From Polaribacter sp. (GTDB lineage Bacteria; Bacteroidota; Bacteroidia; Flavobacteriales; Flavobacteriaceae), in contig JABJPX010000001.1 of assembly GCA_018663625.1 (NCBI GenBank), forward strand, positions 62,001-126,000: DNA of 64,000 nt, written 5' to 3'. The notes under the pieces are model-generated. The model had not been told where the DNA came from, ran no database searches, and was given only the letters and a program-made list of their open reading frames with translations. This document shows, piece after piece, positions 44,408 to 53,639 of this stretch; the first letter of the stretch is position 1; every line of letters starts with the position of its first letter. The position numbers and the translations under genes were made by a program.

Positions 44408-45715
44408 ATGAAAAAACTAGCATTGCATTGGAAGATTTTATTAGGAATGGTTTTAGGAGTAGTTTTAGGAATAATCATGACCAATTTTGATTGGGGAATG
44501 AAATTTATTCAAGACTGGATAAAACCTTTTGGTAAGATATTTATAAGTTCACTGAAATTAATTGCGATTCCTTTAATTTTGGCAGCTTTAATAAAAGGTG
44601 TTTCAGATTTGAAAGATATTTCTAAACTTTCTAAAATGGGAGGTAGAACAATTGGAATCTATATTACTACAACTGTTATTGCCGTTTCTATAGGTTTACT
44701 TTTAGTAAATATTGTGAATCCAGGAAGTTCTATTAGCGAACAAACCAGAACAGAAATGGTTGAGAACTATAGCGGAAGTGCAGATAAATATCAAAAAACG
44801 GCCAAGGAGCAGAAAAAAAATGGGCCATTGAAAGCTTTGGAAGATTTAGTTCCAGAAAATATTTTTTCTGCTGCGACAAGCAATAGAAATATGTTACAGG
44901 TTATCTTTTTTGCAATCTTTTTTGGTGTGGGGCTAATTTTAATTCCAGAAGAAAAAGGAGAGACTGTAAAAAAATTCTTTGATGGCTTTAATGAAGTCAT
45001 CTTAAAAATGGTAGATTTAATAATGCTTGCAGCTCCATATGGAGTATTTGCATTATTAGCAGCTTTGGTTGTAGAATCACCAAGTGTTGATTTGTTTAAA
45101 GCATTAGCTTGGTATTCCTTAACGGTTGTTATTGGTTTGGGTGTTATGATTCTGATTTATATTTTAATCGTATTTCTTTTTACAAAGAAAAAACCAAGTT
45201 TCTTTGTCAAAGGGATCTCTCCAGCTCAATTATTAGCATTCTCTACAAGCTCTAGTGCCGCAACACTTCCTGTGACTATGGAAAGAGTTACAGAGCATTT
45301 AGGAGTTGAAGAAGAAGTAGCCAGTTTTGTATTACCAATTGGTGCTACTATTAACATGGATGGAACTAGTTTATATCAAGCAGTCGCTGCTGTTTTTATA
45401 GCACAAGCTTTTGGTATGGACTTGACTTTTGGAACACAATTAGGAATTATTGCTACCGCTACTTTAGCCTCTATAGGTTCAGCGGCAGTTCCTGGTGCAG
45501 GAATGGTTATGTTGGTTGGTGTGCTAGGTTATGCTGGTATTCCTGAAGCTGGTTTAGCATTAATTTTTGCTGTTGACAGACCATTGGATATGTGCCGAAC
45601 AACCGTAAATGTTACTGGAGATGCTGCGGTATCTATGCTAGTTGCAAGTTCTCTTGGCAAACTAAAAAAACCAAAAGTTAAAGAATGGGACGATAATTAT
45701 GAAGTTGTAAAATAA
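44408..45715 (+). CDS. dicarboxylate/amino acid:cation symporter (DAACS)
   Basis: A 435-residue secondary transporter of the glutamate/aspartate/C4-dicarboxylate family. The re-entrant hairpin 1 sequence STSSSAATLPVTME and the NMDGT motif (GATINMDGTSLYQAV) are intact. The C-terminal IFAVDRPLDMCRTTVNVTGD helix binds substrate. About eight membrane helices are visible. It should import glutamate, aspartate or a C4-dicarboxylate with Na+ or H+. Confidence 0.95.
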   Translation: MKKLALHWKILLGMVLGVVLGIIMTNFDWGMKFIQDWIKPFGKIFISSLKLIAIPLILAALIKGVSDLKDISKLSKMGGRTIGIYITTTVIAVSIGLLLVNIVNPGSSISEQTRTEMVENYSGSADKYQKTAKEQKKNGPLKALEDLVPENIFSAATSNRNMLQVIFFAIFFGVGLILIPEEKGETVKKFFDGFNEVILKMVDLIMLAAPYGVFALLAALVVESPSVDLFKALAWYSLTVVIGLGVMILIYILIVFLFTKKKPSFFVKGISPAQLLAFSTSSSAATLPVTMERVTEHLGVEEEVASFVLPIGATINMDGTSLYQAVAAVFIAQAFGMDLTFGTQLGIIATATLASIGSAAVPGAGMVMLVGVLGYAGIPEAGLALIFAVDRPLDMCRTTVNVTGDAAVSMLVASSLGKLKKPKVKEWDDNYEVVK

Positions 45716-45737
45716 TAATAAAATACATAAAATATTG

Positions 45738-45778
45738 AAGTGAAGCTCATACCGAGGTATGTACTTCACTTTTTTTTA
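45738..45778 (+). terminator. intrinsic terminator after the DAACS symporter
   Basis: Nested stem: outer AAGTGAAG / CTTCACTT and inner CATACC / GGTATG, followed by an eight-base T run. Confidence 0.88.
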
Positions 45779-45786
45779 TGCGTATT

Positions 45787-46455
45787 TTAAGGTTTCTTGA
45801 TGATTTTTTTTAGGGAACTAAAACTGTCAATCACTGCATCCGCATTTTCGAGCGTTTGCCCCTCTGAAAGTTTATTGGCATATCCAAAAACAAAAATACC
45901 CGCGTCATTGGCTGCTGTTATCCCATTGTCTGAGTCTTCAATGACAATACAATTCTCTTTAGAAGTATTCGCTAAAAGCGCAGCTTTTTCAAAAATTTCA
46001 GGATGTGGTTTTGAAGCGGTTAAATCGGCTCCGCTTATTTTCGCTGAAAAATAGGATTGCAATTTGAAACGATCAAAAACACGGTTAATATTAACCATTG
46101 CAGAAGAAGATGCTAAAATTAAGGTACAGTTTTTTTCGTAAAAATACTTTATAATCTCTTCAACGCCAGCTACCAAATGTAAATTTGGGTCGTTTTCAAA
46201 GAAATTCACATAACGTCTTCGTTTGTCTAAAACCAAGGCATTTGCATCCAAATCCAAATTAAAATGAGCAATCAATCGCTGAAAAGCATTGATTGTTGAA
46301 GAACCTGTTAGTGTTTTATATAGTTTTTCAGAAACTTCCAAACCCAAAGAAACAAAGGTTTCATAATAGGCTTTTTTGTGAATTGCTTCAGAATCTATAA
46401 TCACACCATCCATGTCAAAGATGACGCATTGAATGTTTTTTGGAATTTTTTTCAT
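45787..46455 (-). CDS. HAD-family phosphatase, beta-phosphoglucomutase-like
   Basis: A 222-residue haloacid-dehalogenase-fold enzyme. It has nucleophile D14 and acid D16 in FDMDGVIIDSE, motif II LASSS, the lysine of SKPHPEIF, and the terminal acidic pair VIEDSDNG. The cap region after residue 20 is helical as in subclass IA. It could isomerise beta-glucose 1-phosphate or dephosphorylate small sugar phosphates. I start at MKKIPKN, where the fold begins, so it sits 17 bases after the DCC-protein gene. Confidence 0.87.
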   Translation of the reverse strand: MKKIPKNIQCVIFDMDGVIIDSEAIHKKAYYETFVSLGLEVSEKLYKTLTGSSTINAFQRLIAHFNLDLDANALVLDKRRRYVNFFENDPNLHLVAGVEEIIKYFYEKNCTLILASSSAMVNINRVFDRFKLQSYFSAKISGADLTASKPHPEIFEKAALLANTSKENCIVIEDSDNGITAANDAGIFVFGYANKLSEGQTLENADAVIDSFSSLKKIIKKP

Positions 46456-46472
46456 TGGTTTAAATCGTGTTT

Positions 46473-46916
46473 TTAAAGAGTAGATTCTGTAATAGTAAAA
46501 GAGGTTAAAAAGCGTTTTTCTAGGGCAGGAGTAGGGCACATGCAACGGTCTTTTTTGCCAAACCATTTGTACCTGTTTCTCGCAATAAAATCATAGATTA
46601 AATTTCTTAAAAATGGAGGAACAATCCAGCAGATTTGTGTCAAATTCCACCATCCTCCAAAAGTATTCATTATTTTTAATACCGCAGTTGATTTATAAGT
46701 ATAGTTGTTTGGCGATTCATAAAGTATGATTGAATCCATTTTTAAAAGATCTATTTTCAAATCACGAATAATTTCCTGACCAATTTCTGACTGTAATGCA
46801 CAAAAGACAAAATTATTTTTGGTATCAAATCGAATGACTTTTAGAACGCTATTGTTGCATAAATTACACATTCCATCAAATAAAATTATTTTTTTGTTTT
46901 TCGGCAAATGAGTCAT
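46473..46916 (-). CDS. DCC-family thiol-disulfide oxidoreductase (DUF393)
   Basis: A 147-residue protein with the family hallmark LFDGMCNLCNN (C17 and C20), followed by IRFDTKNNFVFCALQS. A YKSTAVLKIM stretch and a hydrophobic IVPPFLRNLIYDFIARNRY follow. It is a thioredoxin-like fold of uncertain redox partner. A -7 element TACTTTTG on the minus strand (46941-46948) sits about 25 bases upstream. Confidence 0.9.
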   Translation of the reverse strand: MTHLPKNKKIILFDGMCNLCNNSVLKVIRFDTKNNFVFCALQSEIGQEIIRDLKIDLLKMDSIILYESPNNYTYKSTAVLKIMNTFGGWWNLTQICWIVPPFLRNLIYDFIARNRYKWFGKKDRCMCPTPALEKRFLTSFTITESTL

Positions 46917-46940
46917 TTTCTGTCATTCTAGTATGAGATA

Positions 46941-46948
46941 CAAAAGTA
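46941..46948 (-). promoter_or_regulatory. -7 element for the DCC/HAD pair
   Basis: TACTTTTG on the minus strand, about 25 bases before the DCC start codon. Confidence 0.4.
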
Positions 46949-46970
46949 CAGCAACTTTTTAATAATATTT

Positions 46971-47006
46971 AATAAAATTATTACATGAATTTGTAACAAT
47001 TTTATT
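46971..47006. promoter_or_regulatory. long palindrome in the DCC/efflux intergenic region
   Basis: Arms AATAAAATTATTAC (46971-46984) and GTAACAATTTTATT (46993-47006) pair with a single mismatch over 14 bases, around an eight-base centre. It lies between divergent genes and ends 12 bases before the efflux -7 element, so it is well placed as an operator for a dimeric repressor. The regulator is not in the window. Confidence 0.5.
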
Positions 47007-47018
47007 GCACATACGTCT

Positions 47019-47026
47019 TACCTTTG
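47019..47026 (+). promoter_or_regulatory. -7 element TACCTTTG for the efflux operon
   Basis: TAnnTTTG 96 bases before the first gene. The palindrome covers the expected -33 position. Confidence 0.4.
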
Positions 47027-47122
47027 AATTCGTTTAAAAAATAAAAACACCAAGTGTTTTTGAAAGATAATTAATAGCCGAAAACAAAGGTATTAGTTAC
47101 TTTGTGAAAAAAATAACATTGA

Positions 47123-47815
47123 ATGATTAGAATAGAAAAGCTTCATAAGTCGTATCCTATTGGAAAGGATTCTTTACATGTTTTAAAAGGAATTGATTTG
47201 CATATTAAAGAGGGCGAATTTGTTTCTATTATGGGATCTTCTGGATCTGGGAAATCTACTTTATTAAATATTGTTGGCTTGTTAGACATTCATGATGAAG
47301 GCGATTATTATTTAAATGGTCAGTTAATAAAAGATTTAAACGAGAAAAAAGCAGCCATTCTTAGGAATAAGTTTTTAGGTTTTGTTTTTCAATCTTTCAA
47401 CTTAATTTCATACAAAACAGCTCTAGAAAATGTTGCATTGCCTTTGTATTATAAAGGAATGAATAGAAAGGAACGCTTAAAAGTTGCAATGGATTATCTA
47501 GATAAAGTAGGTTTAAAAGATTGGGCTAGCCATCTTCCAAACGAACTATCAGGAGGGCAAAAACAACGGGTTGCAATTGCAAGAGCATTGGTTACAAATC
47601 CAAAAGTAGTTTTAGCAGATGAACCAACAGGAGCGCTTGATACCACTACGACTGATTCTGTGATGGATTTACTAAAAGACATTAACGACGAAGGAATGAC
47701 TGTTTTTGTGATTACCCATGAGGAAGAAGTTGCAGAACAAACCAAAAGAATTGTACGACTAAGGGATGGAATCATTATTAGCGATACTCCTACAAAAGCC
47801 GCCAAAGCACTATAA
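47123..47815 (+). CDS. ABC transporter ATP-binding protein, MacB/LolD type
   Basis: A 230-residue ABC ATPase with Walker A GSSGSGKST at residues 38-46, the Q-loop FVFQSFNLIS, signature LSGGQKQRVAIARAL, and Walker B VVLADEPTGALD. It is the first gene of a four-gene operon with two FtsX-type permeases and an adaptor. Separate ATPase and permease genes resemble LolD/LolCE or split MacB systems. It should energise outward or transmembrane transport. Confidence 0.95.
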   Translation: MIRIEKLHKSYPIGKDSLHVLKGIDLHIKEGEFVSIMGSSGSGKSTLLNIVGLLDIHDEGDYYLNGQLIKDLNEKKAAILRNKFLGFVFQSFNLISYKTALENVALPLYYKGMNRKERLKVAMDYLDKVGLKDWASHLPNELSGGQKQRVAIARALVTNPKVVLADEPTGALDTTTTDSVMDLLKDINDEGMTVFVITHEEEVAEQTKRIVRLRDGIIISDTPTKAAKAL

Positions 47816-47817
47816 TT

Positions 47818-49050
47818 ATGTTCGATTTAGATCGTTGGAGAGAAATTTTTCAAAGCATTAATAAAAACAGGTTACGTTCCGTAATGTCTGGTTTTACTGT
47901 TGCGTTTGCAATTCTATTATTTACCTTACTTTTTGGAGTTGCATCTGGATTAGGGAACTTTTTCAAAAGCGCTTTTGCAGACGATGCACAAAATATGATG
48001 TTTGTGCGTGTTTGGAAAACAACAAAACCCTACAAAGGATTACAAACAGGAAGAGCAATTCAACTTAAAAATACAGATTATAATTACATTACAGAGGAAT
48101 ATGAAGATAAAATTCAATATCAATCTGCAAGAGTTTATAAAAATTTCTCCATTAAATATAAAAATGATGCAAGTAGTTACAGTGTAACAGCGGTGCATCC
48201 AGATCATCAGTTTTTAGAAAAAACGATCATGGATGAAGGTCGTTATTTAAACGAAAGGGATCTTAGAGAAAAATCCAAAGTAATTGTCATAGGTCGACTG
48301 GTGAAAAAAGATTTATTTGGCGAAAAACCAGCATTAGGAAAAAGAGTCAATGTAAATGGAAGTTCTTTTTTAATAATCGGTATCTTTTCTGATGAAGGAG
48401 GAGATAATGAAGAGAGAAAGACCTATATTCCTATTTCCACTGCCCAGATGATGTACGGAAACAATGACTATATCAGTCAGATTAATTTAGGGTACAATCC
48501 AAATTTAAGTACAGATGCTGCCATTGCTTTTGGTAAAAAAGTAGAACGCGATATGCGTAAAAAATTGAATATCCATCCTGATGATCAAAGTGCATTGTCA
48601 GTTCGGAATATGGCCGAAGCAAACAAGTTTGTAAGTATTTTAATGTTTGCTTTGTATCTAATTATTGGTTTCATTGGCTCTGGGACTCTAATAGCTGGGA
48701 TTATAGGAATCAGTAATATTATGATTTTTGTGATTAAAGAACGTACCAAAGAATTTGGAATTCGAAAAGCCTTGGGTGCAACGCCAGGATCTATCATTGG
48801 AATGGTTGTTCAAGAATCTGTGTTGATAACCACATTAGCAGGGTATTTTGGCTTGATGCTGGGAACTTATATATTAAGTGCAATCGGAAACAGTTTGGAA
48901 GAGAAATATTTCATCAAAGATCCAACCGTTAGTCCTGGCATAGTTATCGGAGCAACGGTTATTTTAATTCTTTCAGGATTAATTGCGGGATACGTTCCTG
49001 CAAAAAGAGCCGCTAGAATCAAACCCATAGAAGCATTAAGAGCAGACTAA
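47818..49050 (+). CDS. ABC transporter permease, MacB/FtsX type (first)
   Basis: A 410-residue permease with one N-terminal membrane helix, a MacB-type periplasmic core domain (about residues 50-270) and three C-terminal helices carrying ERTKEFGIRKALGATPGSI, the FtsX coupling segment. It starts two bases after the ATPase and should pair with the second permease as a heterodimer. Confidence 0.93.
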   Translation: MFDLDRWREIFQSINKNRLRSVMSGFTVAFAILLFTLLFGVASGLGNFFKSAFADDAQNMMFVRVWKTTKPYKGLQTGRAIQLKNTDYNYITEEYEDKIQYQSARVYKNFSIKYKNDASSYSVTAVHPDHQFLEKTIMDEGRYLNERDLREKSKVIVIGRLVKKDLFGEKPALGKRVNVNGSSFLIIGIFSDEGGDNEERKTYIPISTAQMMYGNNDYISQINLGYNPNLSTDAAIAFGKKVERDMRKKLNIHPDDQSALSVRNMAEANKFVSILMFALYLIIGFIGSGTLIAGIIGISNIMIFVIKERTKEFGIRKALGATPGSIIGMVVQESVLITTLAGYFGLMLGTYILSAIGNSLEEKYFIKDPTVSPGIVIGATVILILSGLIAGYVPAKRAARIKPIEALRAD

Positions 49051-49052
49051 TT

Positions 49053-50297
49053 ATGAAATTTTTATTTGATTCAGATACATGGCAAGAGATTTACGGAAGC
49101 ATCCGTAAAAACAAAGTGCGAACTGGAATTACCATTATCGGTGTTTTATGGGGAATTTTCTTGTTAGTTGTTTTATTAGGAGCTGCTAGAGGTTTAGAAA
49201 ATAGTTTTAACAAAGCTTTTGGTAATTTTGCGACCAACAGTGTATTTGTTTGGACACAATCTACAGATACTCCCTTCAAAGGTTTTCAAAAAGGAAGAAG
49301 GTTTCGATTAAATATGAAAGATATTCAGGTTTTAAAATCGGAGTATGCTGATGAAATTAAACTATTGGCACCTAGAAATCAAACCATGAATTTAATCGTC
49401 AAAGACTTCAAATCAGGTTCTTTTAAAGTGAGTGGTGATTTTCCAGTTTTAGATCAAATTCAAAAGAAGAAGTTAATATATGGTCGTTTTTTAAACCAAA
49501 ATGACATTACATCGAGTGCAAAAGTAACCGTCATTTCAGAAGATATTTACAAGCAATTTTTTGAAAAAGATGAAATGCCGATTGGTCAGAACATTAAGAT
49601 CAACAGCATCAATTATAAAGTTATTGGGGTCTACGAAGCTTCTAACACTGCAAATATAGACGGAGATACTGCATACATTCCTTTTTCTACCTATAAAAAA
49701 GTATACAATACGGCCAATAATATTGATTGGATGATGATAACTGCTAATGAAGGTATTGACATTGAGCAAATGGAGAGTGATGTATTGCTAACGCTTAAAA
49801 ATTTACACAAAGTACACCCCGAAGACGAAAGGGCTTTTGGTTCCTTCAACCTTGGAAAAGAAATTGCGAAGTTTACTGGTTTTTTAACTGGGATGCAGTT
49901 TTTAACTTGGTTTGTAGGGATTGCAACTTTAATCGCGGGTGTTTTTGCCATTGGAAATATTCTTTTAATTACCGTAAAAGAACGCACCAAAGAAATAGGA
50001 ATCCGAAGAGCTTTAGGTGCAACTCCAAAAAGTATCCGACAACAAATTATTTTAGAATCAGTTTTTTTAACCACAGTAGCAGGGATGGTTGGTATAATTA
50101 TGGGAGCCACTGTTTTAATGATTATTGATACCTTGTTTGGGCAAGGTGAAGACGCAACCCTCGTAAATCCAACTGTAAATATTCCAATTATATTAGCCGC
50201 ATTTACAGCATTAGTAGTTTTAGGAACATTAATTGGTTTAATTCCAGCGCATATGGCAACAGTAGTGAAACCAATAGAAGCATTAAGAGAAGAATAA
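49053..50297 (+). CDS. ABC transporter permease, MacB/FtsX type (second)
   Basis: A 414-residue permease with the same architecture as its neighbour: an N-terminal helix, periplasmic domain and three C-terminal helices around ERTKEIGIRRALGATPKSI. It starts two bases after the first permease. Two different copies suggest a heterodimeric channel; the paralogues differ most in the periplasmic domain. Confidence 0.93.
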   Translation: MKFLFDSDTWQEIYGSIRKNKVRTGITIIGVLWGIFLLVVLLGAARGLENSFNKAFGNFATNSVFVWTQSTDTPFKGFQKGRRFRLNMKDIQVLKSEYADEIKLLAPRNQTMNLIVKDFKSGSFKVSGDFPVLDQIQKKKLIYGRFLNQNDITSSAKVTVISEDIYKQFFEKDEMPIGQNIKINSINYKVIGVYEASNTANIDGDTAYIPFSTYKKVYNTANNIDWMMITANEGIDIEQMESDVLLTLKNLHKVHPEDERAFGSFNLGKEIAKFTGFLTGMQFLTWFVGIATLIAGVFAIGNILLITVKERTKEIGIRRALGATPKSIRQQIILESVFLTTVAGMVGIIMGATVLMIIDTLFGQGEDATLVNPTVNIPIILAAFTALVVLGTLIGLIPAHMATVVKPIEALREE

Positions 50298-50321
50298 AGA
50301 GCATTAAACAATCAACAAATC

Positions 50322-51437
50322 ATGAGTAAGAGAGCAAAAATTATTTTAGGAATTATCGTTTTATTTTTTGCAGCCGCATTAGTATGGTTCGGCATGAAAA
50401 ACAAAAGGAATATCATTCAATTTGAAACAGCAACCCCTTTTAAAACCTCTATTGTAAAAAAGACAGTAGCCACAGGGAAAGTAACTCCTTTAGAAGAAAT
50501 TGAAATCAAACCACAGATTACAGGGATTATTGATAAAATTTTATTGTTAGAAGGTGCCACTGTTACCAAAGGAGATTTGATTGCAACCGTAAGAGTAGTT
50601 CCAAATGAGCAATCTCTATTGAGTGCTAAGGGACGTGTAGACAATGCCAAATTGAGAATTAATAACTCACAAATCACTTACAAAAGAAACAAGCAATTGT
50701 TTGATAAAGGAGTAATTGCTAGAGCTGCATACGAATCTGTAGAGCTTGCTTATAATCAAGCAAAGCAAGATTTGAAAAATGCTGAAAACGATTATCAGAT
50801 TATTAAAAAAGGATATTCTGGATCAGGGGCTACTGCAAACACAAATATTATTGCACAAATGTCGGGTACTGTTTTAGAGATCCCTGTAAAAGAAGGAGAT
50901 CAAGTAATTCAGTCAAATAATTTCAATGCAGGAACAACCATTGCATCGATTGCAGACATGCGAAAGATGATTTTTGAAGGGAAAGTTGATGAGTCTGAAG
51001 TGGGAAAATTAATCAACGGAACCGGTATTGAAGTTTCTATTGGTGCGATTGAAGGAATTAAATTTCCAGCAAAATTAAATTTCATTGCACCCAAAGGTAC
51101 TGAAGAAGGAGGAGCTGTTCAATTTAAAATTAAAGCAGACGTTACCTTAGATGATAAGTATTTTATTAGAGCAGGATACAGTGCCAATGCGGATATTGTA
51201 TTGGAAAAAAGAGACAGTGTTTTGTCAATTAAAGAAGCTTTGTTAAAGTTTGATAGAAAGACAGAAGAACCTTATGTAGAAGTTCAAACAGAAGAAGGGA
51301 AATTTGAAAAAAGAACCTTAAAACTAGGAACTTCTGACGGTGTTAATATTGAAGTTTTAGAAGGGGTTACACTAGAAGATAAAATTAAAGTTTGGAATAA
51401 AGCCAAGAAATCGGATGCCAAAGAGGAGAACGATTAA
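50322..51437 (+). CDS. efflux periplasmic adaptor (HlyD/MacA type)
   Basis: A 371-residue membrane-fusion protein with an N-terminal membrane anchor, a lipoyl-like domain (ATGKVTPLEEIEIKPQITGI), an alpha-hairpin (about 105-165), a beta-barrel and a membrane-proximal domain. It starts 24 bases after the second permease, so the operon order is ATPase, permease, permease, adaptor. No TolC-type outer-membrane channel is present in the window, so the complex would borrow one. The substrate is unknown; macrolides, toxins or lipids are possible by family. Confidence 0.93.
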   Translation: MSKRAKIILGIIVLFFAAALVWFGMKNKRNIIQFETATPFKTSIVKKTVATGKVTPLEEIEIKPQITGIIDKILLLEGATVTKGDLIATVRVVPNEQSLLSAKGRVDNAKLRINNSQITYKRNKQLFDKGVIARAAYESVELAYNQAKQDLKNAENDYQIIKKGYSGSGATANTNIIAQMSGTVLEIPVKEGDQVIQSNNFNAGTTIASIADMRKMIFEGKVDESEVGKLINGTGIEVSIGAIEGIKFPAKLNFIAPKGTEEGGAVQFKIKADVTLDDKYFIRAGYSANADIVLEKRDSVLSIKEALLKFDRKTEEPYVEVQTEEGKFEKRTLKLGTSDGVNIEVLEGVTLEDKIKVWNKAKKSDAKEEND

Positions 51438-51461
51438 TGAGCAATTCTGATGATTTTGCAT

Positions 51462-51496
51462 AAAAAAAGGAACTCACAACTGAGTTCCTTTTTTTA
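51462..51496. terminator. bidirectional terminator after the efflux operon
   Basis: Stem AAAAAAAGGAACTCA / TGAGTTCCTTTTTTT with loop CAAC. Confidence 0.93.
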
Positions 51497-51525
51497 TCTA
51501 TAATATTTAATAAACTTAATGTTTT

Positions 51526-52413
51526 CTAGCGAAACATTTTAGCCACTGTGTCTGATTTTTTGCCCTTACTATAATCATAGAAACCTTCCCCAGACTTTAT
51601 CCCTAATTTACCCGCCATAACCATATTTACTAACAACGGACAAGGGGCATATTTTGGGTTTTTAAAACCATCATGCATCACATTTAAAATGGATAAACAG
51701 ACATCTAAGCCAATAAAGTCTGCCAATTGTAAAGGTCCCATTGGATGTGCCATTCCTAATTTCATCACGGTATCTATTTCTGTGACACCAGCGACACCAT
51801 TATATAGTGTTTCAATAGCTTCGTTAATCATTGGCATTAAAATTCGATTGGCAACAAAACCAGGGTAATCGTTCACTTGTACAGGAATCTTATTGATTTC
51901 TTTGGATAAGTTTACTGTAAATTTCATCACTTCATCGGACGTGTTGTACCCTCTAATAATTTCCACCAATTTCATAATTGGAACAGGATTCATAAAATGC
52001 ATCCCAATTACTTTATCGGGTCTGTTAGTAACCGCAGCAATCTGTGTAATAGAAATTGAAGATGTATTGGTTGCCAAAATGGTATCTTCTGGACAAACCT
52101 CATCTAGTTCTTTAAAAATTTTGGTTTTTAAAATTGCATTTTCAGTGGCAGCTTCAATAACCAAAGTTGCATTTTTCACCCCATCTTTGATAGATGTGAA
52201 GGTCGTTATGTTTGCAAGTGTTTTTACTTTATCAGCTTCAGAAATTTTTTCTTTTGCAACCATTCGATCTAAGTTCTTTGAAATCGTTGCAATTCCTTTC
52301 TCTAGTGCAAGCTGAGAAATATCGATTAGTTGTACATTATAATTAAACTGTGCAAAGTTATGTGCGATACCGTTTCCCATAGTTCCTGCTCCAATTACTG
52401 CTATATTTTTCAT
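51526..52413 (-). CDS. 3-hydroxybutyryl-CoA dehydrogenase
   Basis: A 295-residue NAD(P)-dependent 3-hydroxyacyl-CoA dehydrogenase. The Rossmann motif GAGTMGNGIAHNFA is at residues 7-20. The catalytic HFMNPVPIMKLVEII contains the active-site histidine with a downstream glutamate, and the C-terminal domain includes GMAHPMGPLQLADFIGLD. It acts in short-chain acyl-CoA metabolism. The gene ends in a bidirectional terminator and is 64 bases from the next minus-strand gene upstream. Confidence 0.94.
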   Translation of the reverse strand: MKNIAVIGAGTMGNGIAHNFAQFNYNVQLIDISQLALEKGIATISKNLDRMVAKEKISEADKVKTLANITTFTSIKDGVKNATLVIEAATENAILKTKIFKELDEVCPEDTILATNTSSISITQIAAVTNRPDKVIGMHFMNPVPIMKLVEIIRGYNTSDEVMKFTVNLSKEINKIPVQVNDYPGFVANRILMPMINEAIETLYNGVAGVTEIDTVMKLGMAHPMGPLQLADFIGLDVCLSILNVMHDGFKNPKYAPCPLLVNMVMAGKLGIKSGEGFYDYSKGKKSDTVAKMFR

Positions 52414-52477
52414 ATACTGTTAATTAAAATTCATTCCTAAAAGTCTCCAATTATTTGCAAAATATAGAGCTGTTTGA

Positions 52478-53437
52478 TTAGAAGCAATCAATAATTTGCT
52501 GCGCAACTCTTAATGCTTCCGTACCTTGATGTAAAGAAACAATAGGTGTTGTATTTTGCTGAATTGCATTTGCAAAAGATTCCAGTTCATCTAAAATGGC
52601 ATTATTCCCCTCAACTGTTGGATTATCAAAATAGATTTGCTTTTTAACACCTTCAGCATTTTGCAAAATCATGGCAAAATCATCAGGGTTTTCAGGTACT
52701 TCTTTCATGCGAACTACTTCAGCTACTTTTTCTAAAAAATCTACGGATATATAAGCATCTTTTTGAAAAAACCTAGATTTACGCATGTTTTTCATAGAGA
52801 TTCTACTTGCCGTCAGATTGGCAACACAACCATTTTCAAATTCAATCCTTGCGTTTGCAATATCTGGAGTCTCAGAAATTACCGAAATTGCACTTCCATG
52901 TACATTTTTCACTTTGGATTGAACCACTGATAAAATAATATCAATATCATGAATCATTAAATCCAACACAACAGGCACATCTGTACCCCTTGGGTTAAAT
53001 TCGGCCAATCGATGTGTTTCGATAAACATCGGTTGATTGATTTTTTCGTTTACTGCTGTAAATGCTGGATTGAAACGCTCTACATGTCCAACTTGTCCCT
53101 TTACTTGGTGTTTGTCGGCCAATGCGCTAATTGCTTCCGCTTCTGTGACTGTTTTGGTGATTGGTTTTTCAATAAAAACATGGCAGCCGCTCTCAATTGC
53201 TTTTTTTGCACAATCAAAGTGAGAGAGGGTTGGTGTAACAATATCAATCACCTCAACAGCAGCAATTAAATCATCAATAGAATCAAATAATTTATAGCCA
53301 AATTCTTTAGCAACTTTTGTTGCATTTTCAGTGAATGGATCGTAAAATCCAACCAATTCATATTTTTCAGATTGTTGTAATAAACGTAAGTGAATTTTTC
53401 CAAGGTGACCAGCACCTAAAACTCCAGCTTTTAACAT
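52478..53437 (-). CDS. Gfo/Idh/MocA-family oxidoreductase
   Basis: A 319-residue NAD(P)-dependent oxidoreductase. The N-terminal Rossmann motif GVLGAGHLGKIHLRLL is near residue 5. The EKPITKTVTEAEA motif gives the family lysine, and DLMIHDIDI supplies the active-site histidine and aspartate. The substrate is unknown; sugar dehydrogenation is common in this family. It lies upstream of the hydroxybutyryl-CoA dehydrogenase gene and may be in the same transcript. Confidence 0.9.
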   Translation of the reverse strand: MLKAGVLGAGHLGKIHLRLLQQSEKYELVGFYDPFTENATKVAKEFGYKLFDSIDDLIAAVEVIDIVTPTLSHFDCAKKAIESGCHVFIEKPITKTVTEAEAISALADKHQVKGQVGHVERFNPAFTAVNEKINQPMFIETHRLAEFNPRGTDVPVVLDLMIHDIDIILSVVQSKVKNVHGSAISVISETPDIANARIEFENGCVANLTASRISMKNMRKSRFFQKDAYISVDFLEKVAEVVRMKEVPENPDDFAMILQNAEGVKKQIYFDNPTVEGNNAILDELESFANAIQQNTTPIVSLHQGTEALRVAQQIIDCF

Positions 53438-53639
53438 AAATGTGTTTTTATTTCATTGCGAGAAGCATCGAATACTCTATAAAGAAAAAGAGTACTTTAT
53501 TATACTCGCTCATAATGATGTCGTTAAATTTGTATATGACCTTCAAATAAATAAGGAAAATTACACCAACAAATATACAATTTTATAAGATTGTATTTAG
53601 ATTTATTACTATTTTTAAGGCCTTAGAAAGGAATCAGAT

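Noticed and set aside
46971..47006. Palindrome as a transcription terminator
   Set aside because: It lies between divergent genes with no gene ending into it and no T run typical of a terminator.
49691..50311. 206-residue minus-strand frame inside the second permease
   Set aside because: Antisense of a strongly recognised FtsX-type permease.
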